Of a stretch of DNA of 64,000 bases, positions 46,075-53,801 are shown one piece after another. Numbering within the stretch: the stretch's first letter is position 1; every line of letters starts with the position of its first letter. A model generated the notes under the pieces. It did not search any database and was not told the DNA's origin. It saw only the letters and a list, made by a program, of their open reading frames with translations. The position numbers and the translations under genes were made by a program. Origin of the DNA: an uncultured Bacteroidales bacterium (lineage in GTDB: Bacteria > Bacteroidota > Bacteroidia > Bacteroidales > Muribaculaceae); assembly GCA_902774055.1 (NCBI GenBank), contig CACYGX010000022.1:1-64000 (forward strand), read 5' to 3'.

Positions 46075-46275
46075 CTTGTCATATCGTTTTAGTTGAACAT
46101 TTTAAAGTTTATTTCGGCCAGGCCTAACTCGATGGCGCCGTTGACAGCGGCGCTGCGGCAGGTTGCATCAGGGTTTCCAGCAACACAATGTATGATGGCT
46201 GGACTATCTTCATAACATTACAGATTTATCTGGTTATCAATCGGCAAAGATAATAAGAAAAAAACCAAAAATCAA
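46075..46275 (-). promoter_or_regulatory. Promoter and long leader of the gene at 45007-46074
   Basis: TTG (46273-46275), 20-nt spacer and TATCTTTG (46245-46252) on the minus strand form a good promoter, but they lie 170 nt upstream of the ATG. The leader contains a GC-rich inverted repeat GGCGCCG / CGGCGC near 46132-46151 and a possible 29-codon reading frame (46124-46213). The leader could be regulatory or could hold remains of an older gene. Confidence 0.45.
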
Positions 46276-46298
46276 CTTTTATTCACACAAAGCCGCCT

Positions 46299-46329
46299 AG
46301 CGGCCACGCCAAGGCGAGGCCCTACATGC
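46299..46329. repeat. 31-bp dispersed repeat, copy 3 (inverted)
   Basis: Exact reverse complement of 43287-43317 over 31 nt. Together with copies 1 and 2 it flanks the two BspA-like genes. Confidence 0.6.
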
Positions 46330-46424
46330 TGCACCCCAGCATTATTATCGGACAACAAAAATCAAAAGACATCCTTTTTAGGGAAAACCATAGTTGAACT
46401 AGTTAAGATTTGGGAAATTAGTGT

Positions 46425-46432
46425 TACTTTTG
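46425..46432 (+). promoter_or_regulatory. -7 promoter element of the fatty-acid transporter gene
   Basis: TACTTTTG, 25 nt upstream of the ATG at 46458. No clear -33 box at standard spacing. Confidence 0.45.
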
Positions 46433-46457
46433 CGGCATTAACCTAAAATGAAGACAA

Positions 46458-47807
46458 ATGATTAAATTCTGCGTGCGATTAGTGCAACGTTGGTTGCCCG
46501 AACCGTTTATATTCGCCATCCTGCTCACCTTTGTGGCTGCGTTAGTAGCAATGCCATTGTGTCACCAAACCCCTCTCGAGGTTGTTGAGCACTGGGGTGG
46601 CGGTGTATGGAATTTGTTGGCGTTTGCCATGCAGATGGCTCTGGTTCTTGTATGTGGATCGACCCTGGCTGCGGCACCGGTTGTCAAACGGGCCATCGAT
46701 GCCATGGCCCGCTTGCCTCAGAGTGCCCCCGCTGCAATAGCTCTTGTAACAGTCGTGTCGGCATTATCCTGCTGCCTCAACTGGGGCTTTGGCCTTATCG
46801 TGGGTGTCGTATTTGCCAAGGCGATAGCACGTCAGCGTTCTGATGTCGATTATCGGCTCCTTATCGCATCGGCCTACAGCGGCTTTGTAGTGTGGCATGC
46901 CGGCATCTCGGGCTCGATACCCCTCACCATGGCCACACCTGGCGAGTCACTCGCTATGGCTACCAATGGTGCGCTGACCGACCCTGTGCCATTAGCTCAA
47001 ACTATCTTCGACTGGCACAATCTGGTGACGGTGCTGTTTGTGATCATCGGCATCACTGTGGCTAACACCTTGATGCTCCCCAAGCAAGGCATCCTCACCA
47101 TCGACCCCGCGCTCCTGAAGGACGATGACCACAGTAAGACGACTGAGGCTTCCTCCCAGCCCAAGACACCGGCACAGCGGCTCGAGCAAAGCAAAATACT
47201 CTCGTGGCTCGTGGCACTGATGCTCGTGGCCTATCTCGTCATCCATCTCGGCGTGCGCGGTGCTGGCTTAGACCTTGGCGGAGTCATCATGATATTCCTC
47301 GCGCTGGGACTCGTGCTGCATTCCACACCAGTCGATTATGTGCGTGCCTTCGGCAAAGCGACCTCCGGCGCAGCAGGCATCATCTTGCAGTTCCCCTTCT
47401 ATGCCGGCATCATGGGCATCATTACAGGCATCGGCGTCAGCGGCATCAGCCTGGGTGGCGTCATGGCCGAAGCCTGCATCCGAATCAGCAACCCCGTCAC
47501 CTACCCGTTGCTCACCTTCCTGTGTGCAGCAGTGCTCAATATGTTTGTACCCAGTGGCGGCGGACATTGGGCTGTGCAAGCACCGGTCATGTTCACCGCT
47601 GGTGCCAACCTCGGTGTGGACCCAGGCCTGACGGGCATGGCCATTGCATGGGGCGACGCATGGACCAACCTCATACAACCATTCTGGGCGCTCCCGGCCT
47701 TGGCTATAGCTCGCCTTGACGCGAAGGACATCATGGGCTACTGCCTCATCGACCTTCTTGTCACCGGTTTCATCATCTGCGCCGGCCTCCTGCTTTGGGC
47801 AATATAG
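46458..47807 (+). CDS. Short-chain fatty-acid transporter (AtoE family)
   Basis: 449 aa, about twelve hydrophobic helices. The sequence fits the AtoE/TIGR00366 family throughout: WLPEPFIFAILLTFVAAL, WNLLAFAMQMALVLVCGSTLA, CCLNWGFGLIVGVVFAK, HAGISGSIPLTMATPGE, QFPFYAGIMGIITGIGVSG and FVPSGGGHWAVQAPVM. The family imports short-chain fatty acids such as acetoacetate or butyrate across the inner membrane; substrate here unproven. It is monocistronic and followed by the hairpin repeat array. Confidence 0.9.
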   Translation: MIKFCVRLVQRWLPEPFIFAILLTFVAALVAMPLCHQTPLEVVEHWGGGVWNLLAFAMQMALVLVCGSTLAAAPVVKRAIDAMARLPQSAPAAIALVTVVSALSCCLNWGFGLIVGVVFAKAIARQRSDVDYRLLIASAYSGFVVWHAGISGSIPLTMATPGESLAMATNGALTDPVPLAQTIFDWHNLVTVLFVIIGITVANTLMLPKQGILTIDPALLKDDDHSKTTEASSQPKTPAQRLEQSKILSWLVALMLVAYLVIHLGVRGAGLDLGGVIMIFLALGLVLHSTPVDYVRAFGKATSGAAGIILQFPFYAGIMGIITGIGVSGISLGGVMAEACIRISNPVTYPLLTFLCAAVLNMFVPSGGGHWAVQAPVMFTAGANLGVDPGLTGMAIAWGDAWTNLIQPFWALPALAIARLDAKDIMGYCLIDLLVTGFIICAGLLLWAI

Positions 47808-47838
47808 AGGCACACAATTAAGAGCGCTACCTGCCCCC

Positions 47839-48165
47839 AAAAAATTACATCAAAAGAACCGTCCCTTTTTTACCCTCTTGACAGCACGGGTGCTATCAGC
47901 TGGGACGGTTCTTTTGACTGGCCAAAGCGAAGCGGCGCCATCACAAAGACCCGTCCCAATGATGCACCACCCCAGCAGCCATCACCTCCCAAAAAATTAC
48001 ATCAAAAGAACCGTCCCCATTTTCCCTTCAGCACGGGTGCCATCAGCTGGGACGGTTCTTTTGACTGGCCAAAGCGAAGCGACGCCATCACAAAGACCCG
48101 TCCCAATGATGCACCGCCCTCGCAGCTGCCACCTTACCAAAAAATTACATCAAAAGAACCGTCCC
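47839..48165. repeat. Tandem hairpin-repeat array (two full units and a partial third)
   Basis: Units begin at 47839, 47991 and 48139 (152 and 148 nt apart). Each unit has CAAAAGAACCGTCCC, a ~30-36-nt loop holding AGCACGGGTGC, then the inverse GGGACGGTTCTTTTGA, a conserved spacer starting CTGGCCAAAGCGAAGCG, and a third, degenerate CAAAGACCCGTCCC. A long hairpin is expected. The array looks like a non-coding mobile or REP/MITE-type repeat. The third unit is interrupted after the first arm by the gene at 48181-48960. Confidence 0.8.
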
Positions 48166-48180
48166 TTTTTTCCTATTTTC

Positions 48181-48960
48181 CTACTCGGCGAGGCGCAGGC
48201 CCAAGGTATTTGAGTGGACTGTAGACGTATAGTCATCGCCATCGCGGTGCCACACGGTGCACCAGTCAGAGTTTCTTGAGTACGCACCACCCCTAATGAT
48301 ACGGTATTGATACATTTGAAAATCGACCCATCTAAATGACTCAACATCACTGCACCACTCCCTCACATTGCCGCTCATGTCATAGAGCCCCAGTTCGTTG
48401 GGCTTCTTTTGGCCTACAGGCTGCGTGCCATGGGAATTTTCCTTCCACCAAGCCACCTCGTCAATGTTATCACTACCGGCATAGGGGTAGTCATGTGTCT
48501 TGTTCCCTCCACGGGCTGCAAACTCCCACTCGGCTTCGCTGGGAATCCTGAAGTGCCGTCCCGTTAGCTCGTTTAGCTTAGAAATGAAGTCTTGGCAGTC
48601 ATCCCACGATACCCATTCGACCGGGCGGTTAAAGTCATCTTCAAAAACCCATTCGTCATTATTGCTGGAGAAATAACTGGGATTCTCGCCCATAACGGCA
48701 AGCCATAAGGCTTGGGTGACCTCGGTCTGGCCGATGCTGAAGTCCCCAACTGTGACATTGAGTGTAGAGTCTTGATAACAAGAGAAGATTTCCATGTTCA
48801 TTGTAAAGTTGCCGCCCTTGACCCTTACCATATTGAATGACACGCCGTTCACCTTGATTGTCTCGATAGCGGAATTCGGTTCATCCTTCTCATCGCAGGC
48901 TGTCAGTGCCAGCAGCCCAAGAAGCAGTAAATAAAGTAACTTTTTCATGTCTGTTTTCAT
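48181..48960 (-). CDS. SUMF1/formylglycine-generating-enzyme-like lipoprotein
   Basis: 259 aa (255 from the second Met). Lipobox ALTAC near residue 22, so it is envelope-anchored. The rest is the FGE-sulfatase/SUMF1 fold: VKGGNFTMN, IGQTEVTQALWLAVMGENPSYF, PVEWVSWDDCQDFISKLNELTG, FRIPSEAEWEFAARGG, ELGLYDMSGNVREWCSD, RIIRGGAYSRNSDWCTVWHR, and a final LGLRLAE. The second half of the usual Cys pair for catalysis is not evident, so it may be a binding rather than a catalytic version. It lies exactly inside an inverted repeat of the hairpin family, between arms at 48151-48180 and 49084-49106. Confidence 0.85.
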   Translation of the reverse strand: MKTDMKKLLYLLLLGLLALTACDEKDEPNSAIETIKVNGVSFNMVRVKGGNFTMNMEIFSCYQDSTLNVTVGDFSIGQTEVTQALWLAVMGENPSYFSSNNDEWVFEDDFNRPVEWVSWDDCQDFISKLNELTGRHFRIPSEAEWEFAARGGNKTHDYPYAGSDNIDEVAWWKENSHGTQPVGQKKPNELGLYDMSGNVREWCSDVESFRWVDFQMYQYRIIRGGAYSRNSDWCTVWHRDGDDYTSTVHSNTLGLRLAE

Positions 48961-49083
48961 AATATCTATTGTTGTTTAATTTGTTGATCGCTTGAACCTA
49001 AAGCTTAGAACCAAATTTAATTAACTGGTCCTTGGGTGCAAAGGTACAGACAATTACCGAAAGAAACAAGTATTCGCGCGTCT

Positions 49084-49285
49084 GAAAATAGGGACGGTTC
49101 TTTTGACTGGCCAAAGCGAAGCGAAAGATGGTGCAAGCCGAATGCCATAATGCTTGCATTAATGGCTAAGGCGCAGCCCATTTTGCGCGAAGCGACCCCA
49201 TCACAAAGAACCGTCCCAATGATGCACCACCCAGCAGCCATCACCTCCCCAAAAATTACATCAAAAGAACCGTCCCTATTTTCCA
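49084..49285. repeat. Hairpin-repeat family, distal copy
   Basis: Starts with GAAAATAGGGACGGTTCTTT, the inverse of the arm at 48151-48180. The CTGGCCAAAGCGAAGCG spacer follows, with an extra insert of about 70 nt, then CAAAGAACCGTCCC (49204-49217) and CAAAAGAACCGTCCC (49262-49276). It completes the unit that brackets the SUMF1-like gene. Confidence 0.75.
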
Positions 49286-49312
49286 CAATGAAAGCCAATG
49301 GTTGACAACGAA

Positions 49313-49347
49313 AAAGCCAAACGGCTCATTACAAGTCATTTGGCTTT
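49313..49347 (-). terminator. Terminator next to the tRNA-end-like sequence
   Basis: Stem AAAGCCAAA / TTTGGCTTT with a 17-nt loop; read on the minus strand it continues TTTTTCG, a proper T tail. It lies directly after the tRNA-3'-end-like sequence at 49356-49372 as a tRNA terminator would. Confidence 0.6.
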
Positions 49348-49355
49348 CCTCAAGG

Positions 49356-49372
49356 TGACCCCGGTGGGGTCA
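49356..49372 (-). other. tRNA-3'-end-like sequence, candidate attachment site
   Basis: On the minus strand TGACCCCACCGGGGTCA-CC reads like the 3' part of a T-stem (CCCAC), an acceptor strand (CGGGGTC), a discriminator A and CC. No 5' part of a tRNA is present here. With the terminator to its left and an integrase to its right, this looks like the att remnant left by an element inserted into a tRNA gene. A simple 7-bp hairpin is the alternative. Confidence 0.4.
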
Positions 49373-49534
49373 TAAAATATGAATTGGCTTGTATTTTCGT
49401 TTTAAAAAGATGTTATAATAAGTAATTAAATATCAGATATTTGTTATGTTATGATGATTCTACGCCCACTTGATTCTGGCTCATCACTAAAAATAAAAAA
49501 TCTGGCTTATATGGGGAAATAATGGAGGTTTTTC

Positions 49535-49565
49535 TTGGTGGCTTATTTTATTTACAGTACCTTTG
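49535..49565 (+). promoter_or_regulatory. Promoter of the integrase gene
   Basis: TTG (49535-49537), 20-nt spacer, TACCTTTG (49558-49565), 22 nt upstream of the ATG at 49588. This position shows that the ATG at 49588, and not the upstream in-frame ATG at 49522, is the start. Confidence 0.65.
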
Positions 49566-49587
49566 CGTCAACAAAATCATTGGCATT

Positions 49588-50973
49588 ATGGCATACGAAT
49601 TATCCATCTCGAAAAAGGTCAACATCACCGGGAGGTCGGAGTTGCAGCTTCGCCTGCGCCTCGGCAAGGTTGACCAGCAGGCTTCAACACATTTGTTCGT
49701 TAATCCTCAACATGTGCGCTGGGAGCACTACTTGAGCAGCAAAGGACGCAAGTCAAAACGGCTAGTCCTCTCGATAGCACGACTTAAAACTCCCGAAGTT
49801 CAGCACACCGCAGAAATAAAAGAAAGCCTTGAACGAATGATCGCTCATATTGACAACTGCATTCTTGTGGATGGCATTGAGAACATCACTAAGGGATGGT
49901 TATCAAAGAAAATTGATGAGTTTACCATGGGACAAGCCGTAGCAAATACAGGGGCAGTCAAGAAAGGCAGCGGGCCGCGCAAGCCCAAATCGCCATCATT
50001 CTTTGAAGCCTACAATACGTTTGTGGAAAGTCGAGAATTGTCGATAGGCCGACGTCGTCACTTCAACGTGATTGGCCGTGTTCTGCAAAGGTATGAACTA
50101 TACCGCCAATTACTGCAACCCAAATTTAAACTCACACTTGATGGCATGGACGATGCTATGTTGCACGACTTGGAAGACTACATCAAGAACGAGCATCAAT
50201 TGCTCAAGATGTTCCCTCAGATCATTCAGGCAGTTCCCGAGAGTCGCACCCCTGCCGAACGAGGTCAGAATACGGTTAATGGCTACTTCAAAAAAATCAA
50301 AACATTCTTCTTCTGGGCCATTAAAAAGAACCTCACGACAAACGATCCGTTCAAAGAGTACAAAATTTCTCAAGACGTCTATGGTACACCCTATTACATC
50401 ACTATCGAGGAACGGCACAAAATTGAGCAGACCGACTTAAGCCATCGCCCGGCACTCGCCGTGCAACGTGACATCTTTGTGTTTCACTGCTGCGTCGGCT
50501 GCCGTGTGAGCGACCTGAAGCGCATGACCAAGGATAATTTCATCAATGGGGAGATACACTACATTGCCCGCAAGACACAAACAGGGCATCCTGTGACATT
50601 GAAAATCCCCCTCAACGAAACTGCGCTTAATATCATTGAGCGGTATACTGACCCTAATCGCAAATCATTGTTACCTTTCATTAGCGACCAGAAGTACAAT
50701 GAAGCCATAAAAGAGATATTCACGATTGCAGGTGTCACACGCAATGTCGTCGTACGCAACTCGTTGACCGGCGAGGAAGAAATACGCCCCATCAACGAAG
50801 TGGCAAGCAGTCACATGGCAAGAAGAACCTTCACCGGCATAATCTACAGCGTTTTCAAGGATCAGGCCCTCGTCAGCGAACTGACAGGTCACGCTCCAGG
50901 AAGCCGTGCCTTTGCTCGCTACCGAGAAATCGACCATAAGATGAAACAAGAAATGGTTGACGTCATCAAGTAA
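49588..50973 (+). CDS. Tyrosine-type site-specific recombinase (integrase)
   Basis: 461 aa. An N-terminal arm-binding region (~1-130), a SAM-like core-binding domain (~135-255: FFEAYNTFVESRE ... TVNGYFKKIKTFFFWAIKKN) and the catalytic domain (~270-461). All catalytic residues can be placed: Arg306 (GCRVSDLKRM), Lys329 (ARKTQTGHP), His409-x-x-Arg412 (SSHMARRTF), His435 (LTGHAPGS) and nucleophile Tyr445 (AFARYREID). It resembles integrases of Bacteroidota integrative elements. Its position beside a tRNA-end-like sequence suggests it moved the block to its right. Confidence 0.92.
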   Translation: MAYELSISKKVNITGRSELQLRLRLGKVDQQASTHLFVNPQHVRWEHYLSSKGRKSKRLVLSIARLKTPEVQHTAEIKESLERMIAHIDNCILVDGIENITKGWLSKKIDEFTMGQAVANTGAVKKGSGPRKPKSPSFFEAYNTFVESRELSIGRRRHFNVIGRVLQRYELYRQLLQPKFKLTLDGMDDAMLHDLEDYIKNEHQLLKMFPQIIQAVPESRTPAERGQNTVNGYFKKIKTFFFWAIKKNLTTNDPFKEYKISQDVYGTPYYITIEERHKIEQTDLSHRPALAVQRDIFVFHCCVGCRVSDLKRMTKDNFINGEIHYIARKTQTGHPVTLKIPLNETALNIIERYTDPNRKSLLPFISDQKYNEAIKEIFTIAGVTRNVVVRNSLTGEEEIRPINEVASSHMARRTFTGIIYSVFKDQALVSELTGHAPGSRAFARYREIDHKMKQEMVDVIK

Positions 50974-51044
50974 TAGCTAACTCACAATATCACAGTCTGG
51001 CATCCATAGAGCTTTTAACTGGTTCTGGAACCGGACAGAATGGA

Positions 51045-51083
51045 AAATCGGCACCGTCTATAGCAATTGAGCGGTACCGATTT
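51045..51083. terminator. Hairpin between convergent integrase and Sel1 genes
   Basis: Stem AAATCGGCACCG / CGGTACCGATTT (one mismatch) with a 15-nt loop, 72 nt after the integrase stop and 56 nt before the end of the minus-strand gene. A smaller GGTTC/GAACC hairpin lies at 51021-51032. No strong T-run. Confidence 0.45.
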
Positions 51084-51138
51084 GGTGTCGTAGTATTGTC
51101 CATGAATGACTCAATCTACGTTTTAGTATCTGCAGTAG

Positions 51139-52737
51139 TTAAAAATCATTTTCTAGAGTAATTGCCGCTTCTTCGTTACCAAATTTGGCTGCTTTTTGAT
51201 AATAATACCTTGCAGAGTCTTTATTAGCTTTTACATATTGTCCATCATAAAACATACAGCCGATATTATACAACGCGTGTTCATTTGCACTATCCAATGA
51301 AACGGCCTTCTTAAAAGATTCAAAGGCTTTTTTATTGCTAATATTTACTCCGCGCCCATTAAGGTACAATATTCCAAGATTTGAACAACTATAGGAGTCA
51401 CCTAATTCAGCGCCACGTTTAAACCAATAAAATGCTTTTGCAGGATCCTTTTTAATTCCATAACCTCCTTCATCATACATCCAACCCAAATAAAAACAGC
51501 AATACGAGTCCTTTTCAGCAAACTGAAGTGCATAATATTCTGCTTTAGAATAGTCTTTATGCTTGTTTATTTCTCCACCTATTTTGTCAGTCCAATGAAG
51601 CCAAGCAAGAGCTCTATACCCTTTAGTGGTATTCAGTGCAGCCAATTTATCAGCAACTTTATATATCGTGTCCCAATTAGCTCTTGTATAATAAAGATCA
51701 ACCAGATTAATTCCTGCGTTTGTATCATTCTTCTCAAACGCTTCCCATAACAATTTTTCTCCGCGAACTAAGTTTTTGTTGACACTATCATTAGAGGTTA
51801 AGAGGCTACCCAGTAATGCTTTGGCCGGGATGTAGTTCTCCTGGATCTTCTCTAATTCAGCAATTCCTTTTTCATACTGATTATTGTCGATCAAAGCCTT
51901 TGCCTCTTTATATATTTCTTCTGGTGTCTTCCGATCGCATTGGGATAAACTGATTACCACTCCAGATATAAGGAGAACTGTTGCCAACGAAATGGCGGCA
52001 ATAATCCAGTTTTTTCTGTTCTTGGATTTCTTCACATCAACATCGGTTTTTACAGGACCCACAACTGATGGGGAAGATTCTGAGCTCTCATTCTTTGTTG
52101 TGTTTACGATTATCTCTTTCTTGGTTTCGTCTTCCTTTACCAACGATGCCAGACCATCCTTTACCTCTTCATTGTCATTTTTGATCTCACCTTCGTTGCT
52201 GATGAGTTCCAGATCATTGTTCTGCGATATTGTATCTGAAGATGAAGTAGTTGACTCCTCAGTGATAGTTTCTTTACTGATTGAAGCATCTGTTTCTGAA
52301 GCTTCTATCTGAACATCGTCATTAATCGTTTCTCCATCTTCAAAATCCTCGTCTGATTCAGCGATTCCAAGGACTTGATAGCCATTCAGTTTGGTTTTCT
52401 TGTTCTTAATAGCCATAAGTATCAAGATCAGAAGTAAAGCTAATGGAATTCTAAATACCCAAGTATCATCAAATGACTCAGGGTATAATAGACCGGCCAG
52501 CAACATTAGCACACAGGACCCAACAAATAGATAAAAGCCGCTCTTCTTGCGCATCAACATGAATAAAAGTCCCACTAAATAGACGACTTCACAGATTAAA
52601 ACAAATATTGCGACAGCGGGTAACGGCATGGCTATAACATAAACGATACTGGCGAAAAAAGAAACAACGCCCCCTACCAACCAAAGTATCAAGATCAAAC
52701 TAAGGCAGCCAATATATTCTTCCTTTGGATTTTGCAT
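51139..52737 (-). CDS. Membrane protein with Sel1/TPR repeats
   Basis: 532 aa. Four N-terminal hydrophobic helices (~residues 9-110), a ~130-residue acidic Ser/Thr/Glu-rich linker, a fifth helix (~242-262, WIIAAISLATVLLISGVVI), then a C-terminal solenoid of Sel1-like repeats (YYALQFAEKDSYCCFYLGWMYDEG, AFYWFKRGAELGDSYSCSNLGILYLNGRG, ALYNIGCMFYDGQYV). Such repeats bind partner proteins. It follows the TonB-domain gene by 27 nt, so they form an operon. Function not known; probably a scaffold at the inner membrane. Confidence 0.75.
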   Translation of the reverse strand: MQNPKEEYIGCLSLILILWLVGGVVSFFASIVYVIAMPLPAVAIFVLICEVVYLVGLLFMLMRKKSGFYLFVGSCVLMLLAGLLYPESFDDTWVFRIPLALLLILILMAIKNKKTKLNGYQVLGIAESDEDFEDGETINDDVQIEASETDASISKETITEESTTSSSDTISQNNDLELISNEGEIKNDNEEVKDGLASLVKEDETKKEIIVNTTKNESSESSPSVVGPVKTDVDVKKSKNRKNWIIAAISLATVLLISGVVISLSQCDRKTPEEIYKEAKALIDNNQYEKGIAELEKIQENYIPAKALLGSLLTSNDSVNKNLVRGEKLLWEAFEKNDTNAGINLVDLYYTRANWDTIYKVADKLAALNTTKGYRALAWLHWTDKIGGEINKHKDYSKAEYYALQFAEKDSYCCFYLGWMYDEGGYGIKKDPAKAFYWFKRGAELGDSYSCSNLGILYLNGRGVNISNKKAFESFKKAVSLDSANEHALYNIGCMFYDGQYVKANKDSARYYYQKAAKFGNEEAAITLENDF

Positions 52738-52764
52738 AACAACAAAAAAAGAAATAGGTTACTA

Positions 52765-53712
52765 TTAAAAGTTTTCTTCTACATATGACTTTACCGTCTG
52801 CGGATAAACGTCAAGGGTAATCAAACTATTTTGCTTCTTATTTCTGAAGTAGTATTGGATTCCCATCTCGTTCACTGCAATTAAGATGATTAGCCCACGA
52901 GATACTTCGTCTTCAGCCTTTAGCACGTAGGAAGCTAACTGCCGTTGACCATAAGTATCGGTACTATGATCCCTCATACCCTTCAGCAATTCAACAGTCA
53001 TAGCTGACTCATCATTATCAAACATATAAACAACTTTGTCATCAACAATATCTATACTTGTCATGGTTAATCCATTCCCCATATTCATTGGTAAACTATT
53101 CTGAGCTTCAGTAATAAACTTTCTGAGAAGATCACGAGTATAGTCATAATCGCTGCTTTCGGAATCTTGCACTGGGACTGATGATACTTGATTATTCCTT
53201 TCTAGCTTGAAGGTCACAGGTATTGTATACCACACATTAACAGGAACCCCATTCTGCCTACCTGGAATGAAATTAGGCAAAGAACGACAAACGCGAATAG
53301 CTTCTGCATCTAATTCAGGATCAACTGATCTCACAACTTTGATTTCACCAATACTCCCATCTTTCTTCACAACAAACTGAACAACAACCTTACCTTCAAT
53401 ATCATACTTAGCAGCTGTTGGAGGATAATTAATGTGTGATTGTAAATACTTCATCAATGCTATTTCTCCACCCGGGAACTGCGGCATCTGCTCAACTGAG
53501 CGAAATGTCTCCACTTTTACCTCCTTGGGCTTTTCGTTTGATTTTACGACAACTTCCTCTTTGAGAGTCTTCGTAACATCACGATCTTCTGTTCCTTTTT
53601 CGTAATATGAATTATGATTCCGGGATCCTGTTGAATTCCCATTTGACTTGACTTGGGCATTTATAGCGAATGGCATCAAACATACCATCAGTAAAAGAAT
53701 AAACTTTTTCAT
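52765..53712 (-). CDS. Exported protein with TonB C-terminal-like domain
   Basis: 315 aa from the ATG at 53712 (MKKFILLLMVCLMPFAINAQ is the signal peptide; an upstream in-frame ATG adds residues before it). Residues ~70-170 match the TonB C-terminal fold: QFPGGEIALMKYLQSHINYP, GKVVVQFVVKKDGSIGEIKVVRS, DAEAIRVCRSLPNFIPGRQNG, VWYTIPVTFKL. The last ~125 residues form a second domain that I do not recognise. Classical TonB has an N-terminal membrane anchor and Pro-rich arm; here a cleavable signal replaces them, so this is not an energy-coupling TonB but a periplasmic relative. Operon with the Sel1-repeat gene. Confidence 0.8.
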   Translation of the reverse strand: MKKFILLLMVCLMPFAINAQVKSNGNSTGSRNHNSYYEKGTEDRDVTKTLKEEVVVKSNEKPKEVKVETFRSVEQMPQFPGGEIALMKYLQSHINYPPTAAKYDIEGKVVVQFVVKKDGSIGEIKVVRSVDPELDAEAIRVCRSLPNFIPGRQNGVPVNVWYTIPVTFKLERNNQVSSVPVQDSESSDYDYTRDLLRKFITEAQNSLPMNMGNGLTMTSIDIVDDKVVYMFDNDESAMTVELLKGMRDHSTDTYGQRQLASYVLKAEDEVSRGLIILIAVNEMGIQYYFRNKKQNSLITLDVYPQTVKSYVEENF

Positions 53713-53801
53713 ATCGTTTCTGGTTTTAGTGTTTATAACTGCAAATATCGTCACAATTCTTTAAGTTAGCAAGTGTTCTGCATCATCTTTTTAATTTCAG
53801 T

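Noticed and set aside
46124..46213. 29-codon ORF in the leader of the gene at 45007-46074
   Set aside because: Too short and unsupported; could be chance. Mentioned only as part of the leader.
47716..48213. Open frames through the hairpin repeats
   Set aside because: They arise from repeat units and change with repeat number; no start signal or protein features.
48181..48960. Genuine sulfatase-maturing formylglycine enzyme
   Set aside because: Lipoprotein form, short length and no evident catalytic Cys pair; no sulfatase gene nearby.
47839..49285. CRISPR array
   Set aside because: Repeat units are ~150 nt with similar spacers and internal inverted arms, unlike short repeats with unique spacers; no cas genes.
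49356..49372. Complete tRNA gene
   Set aside because: Only the 3' T-stem/acceptor-like part is present; no anticodon or D arm to its right on the minus strand.
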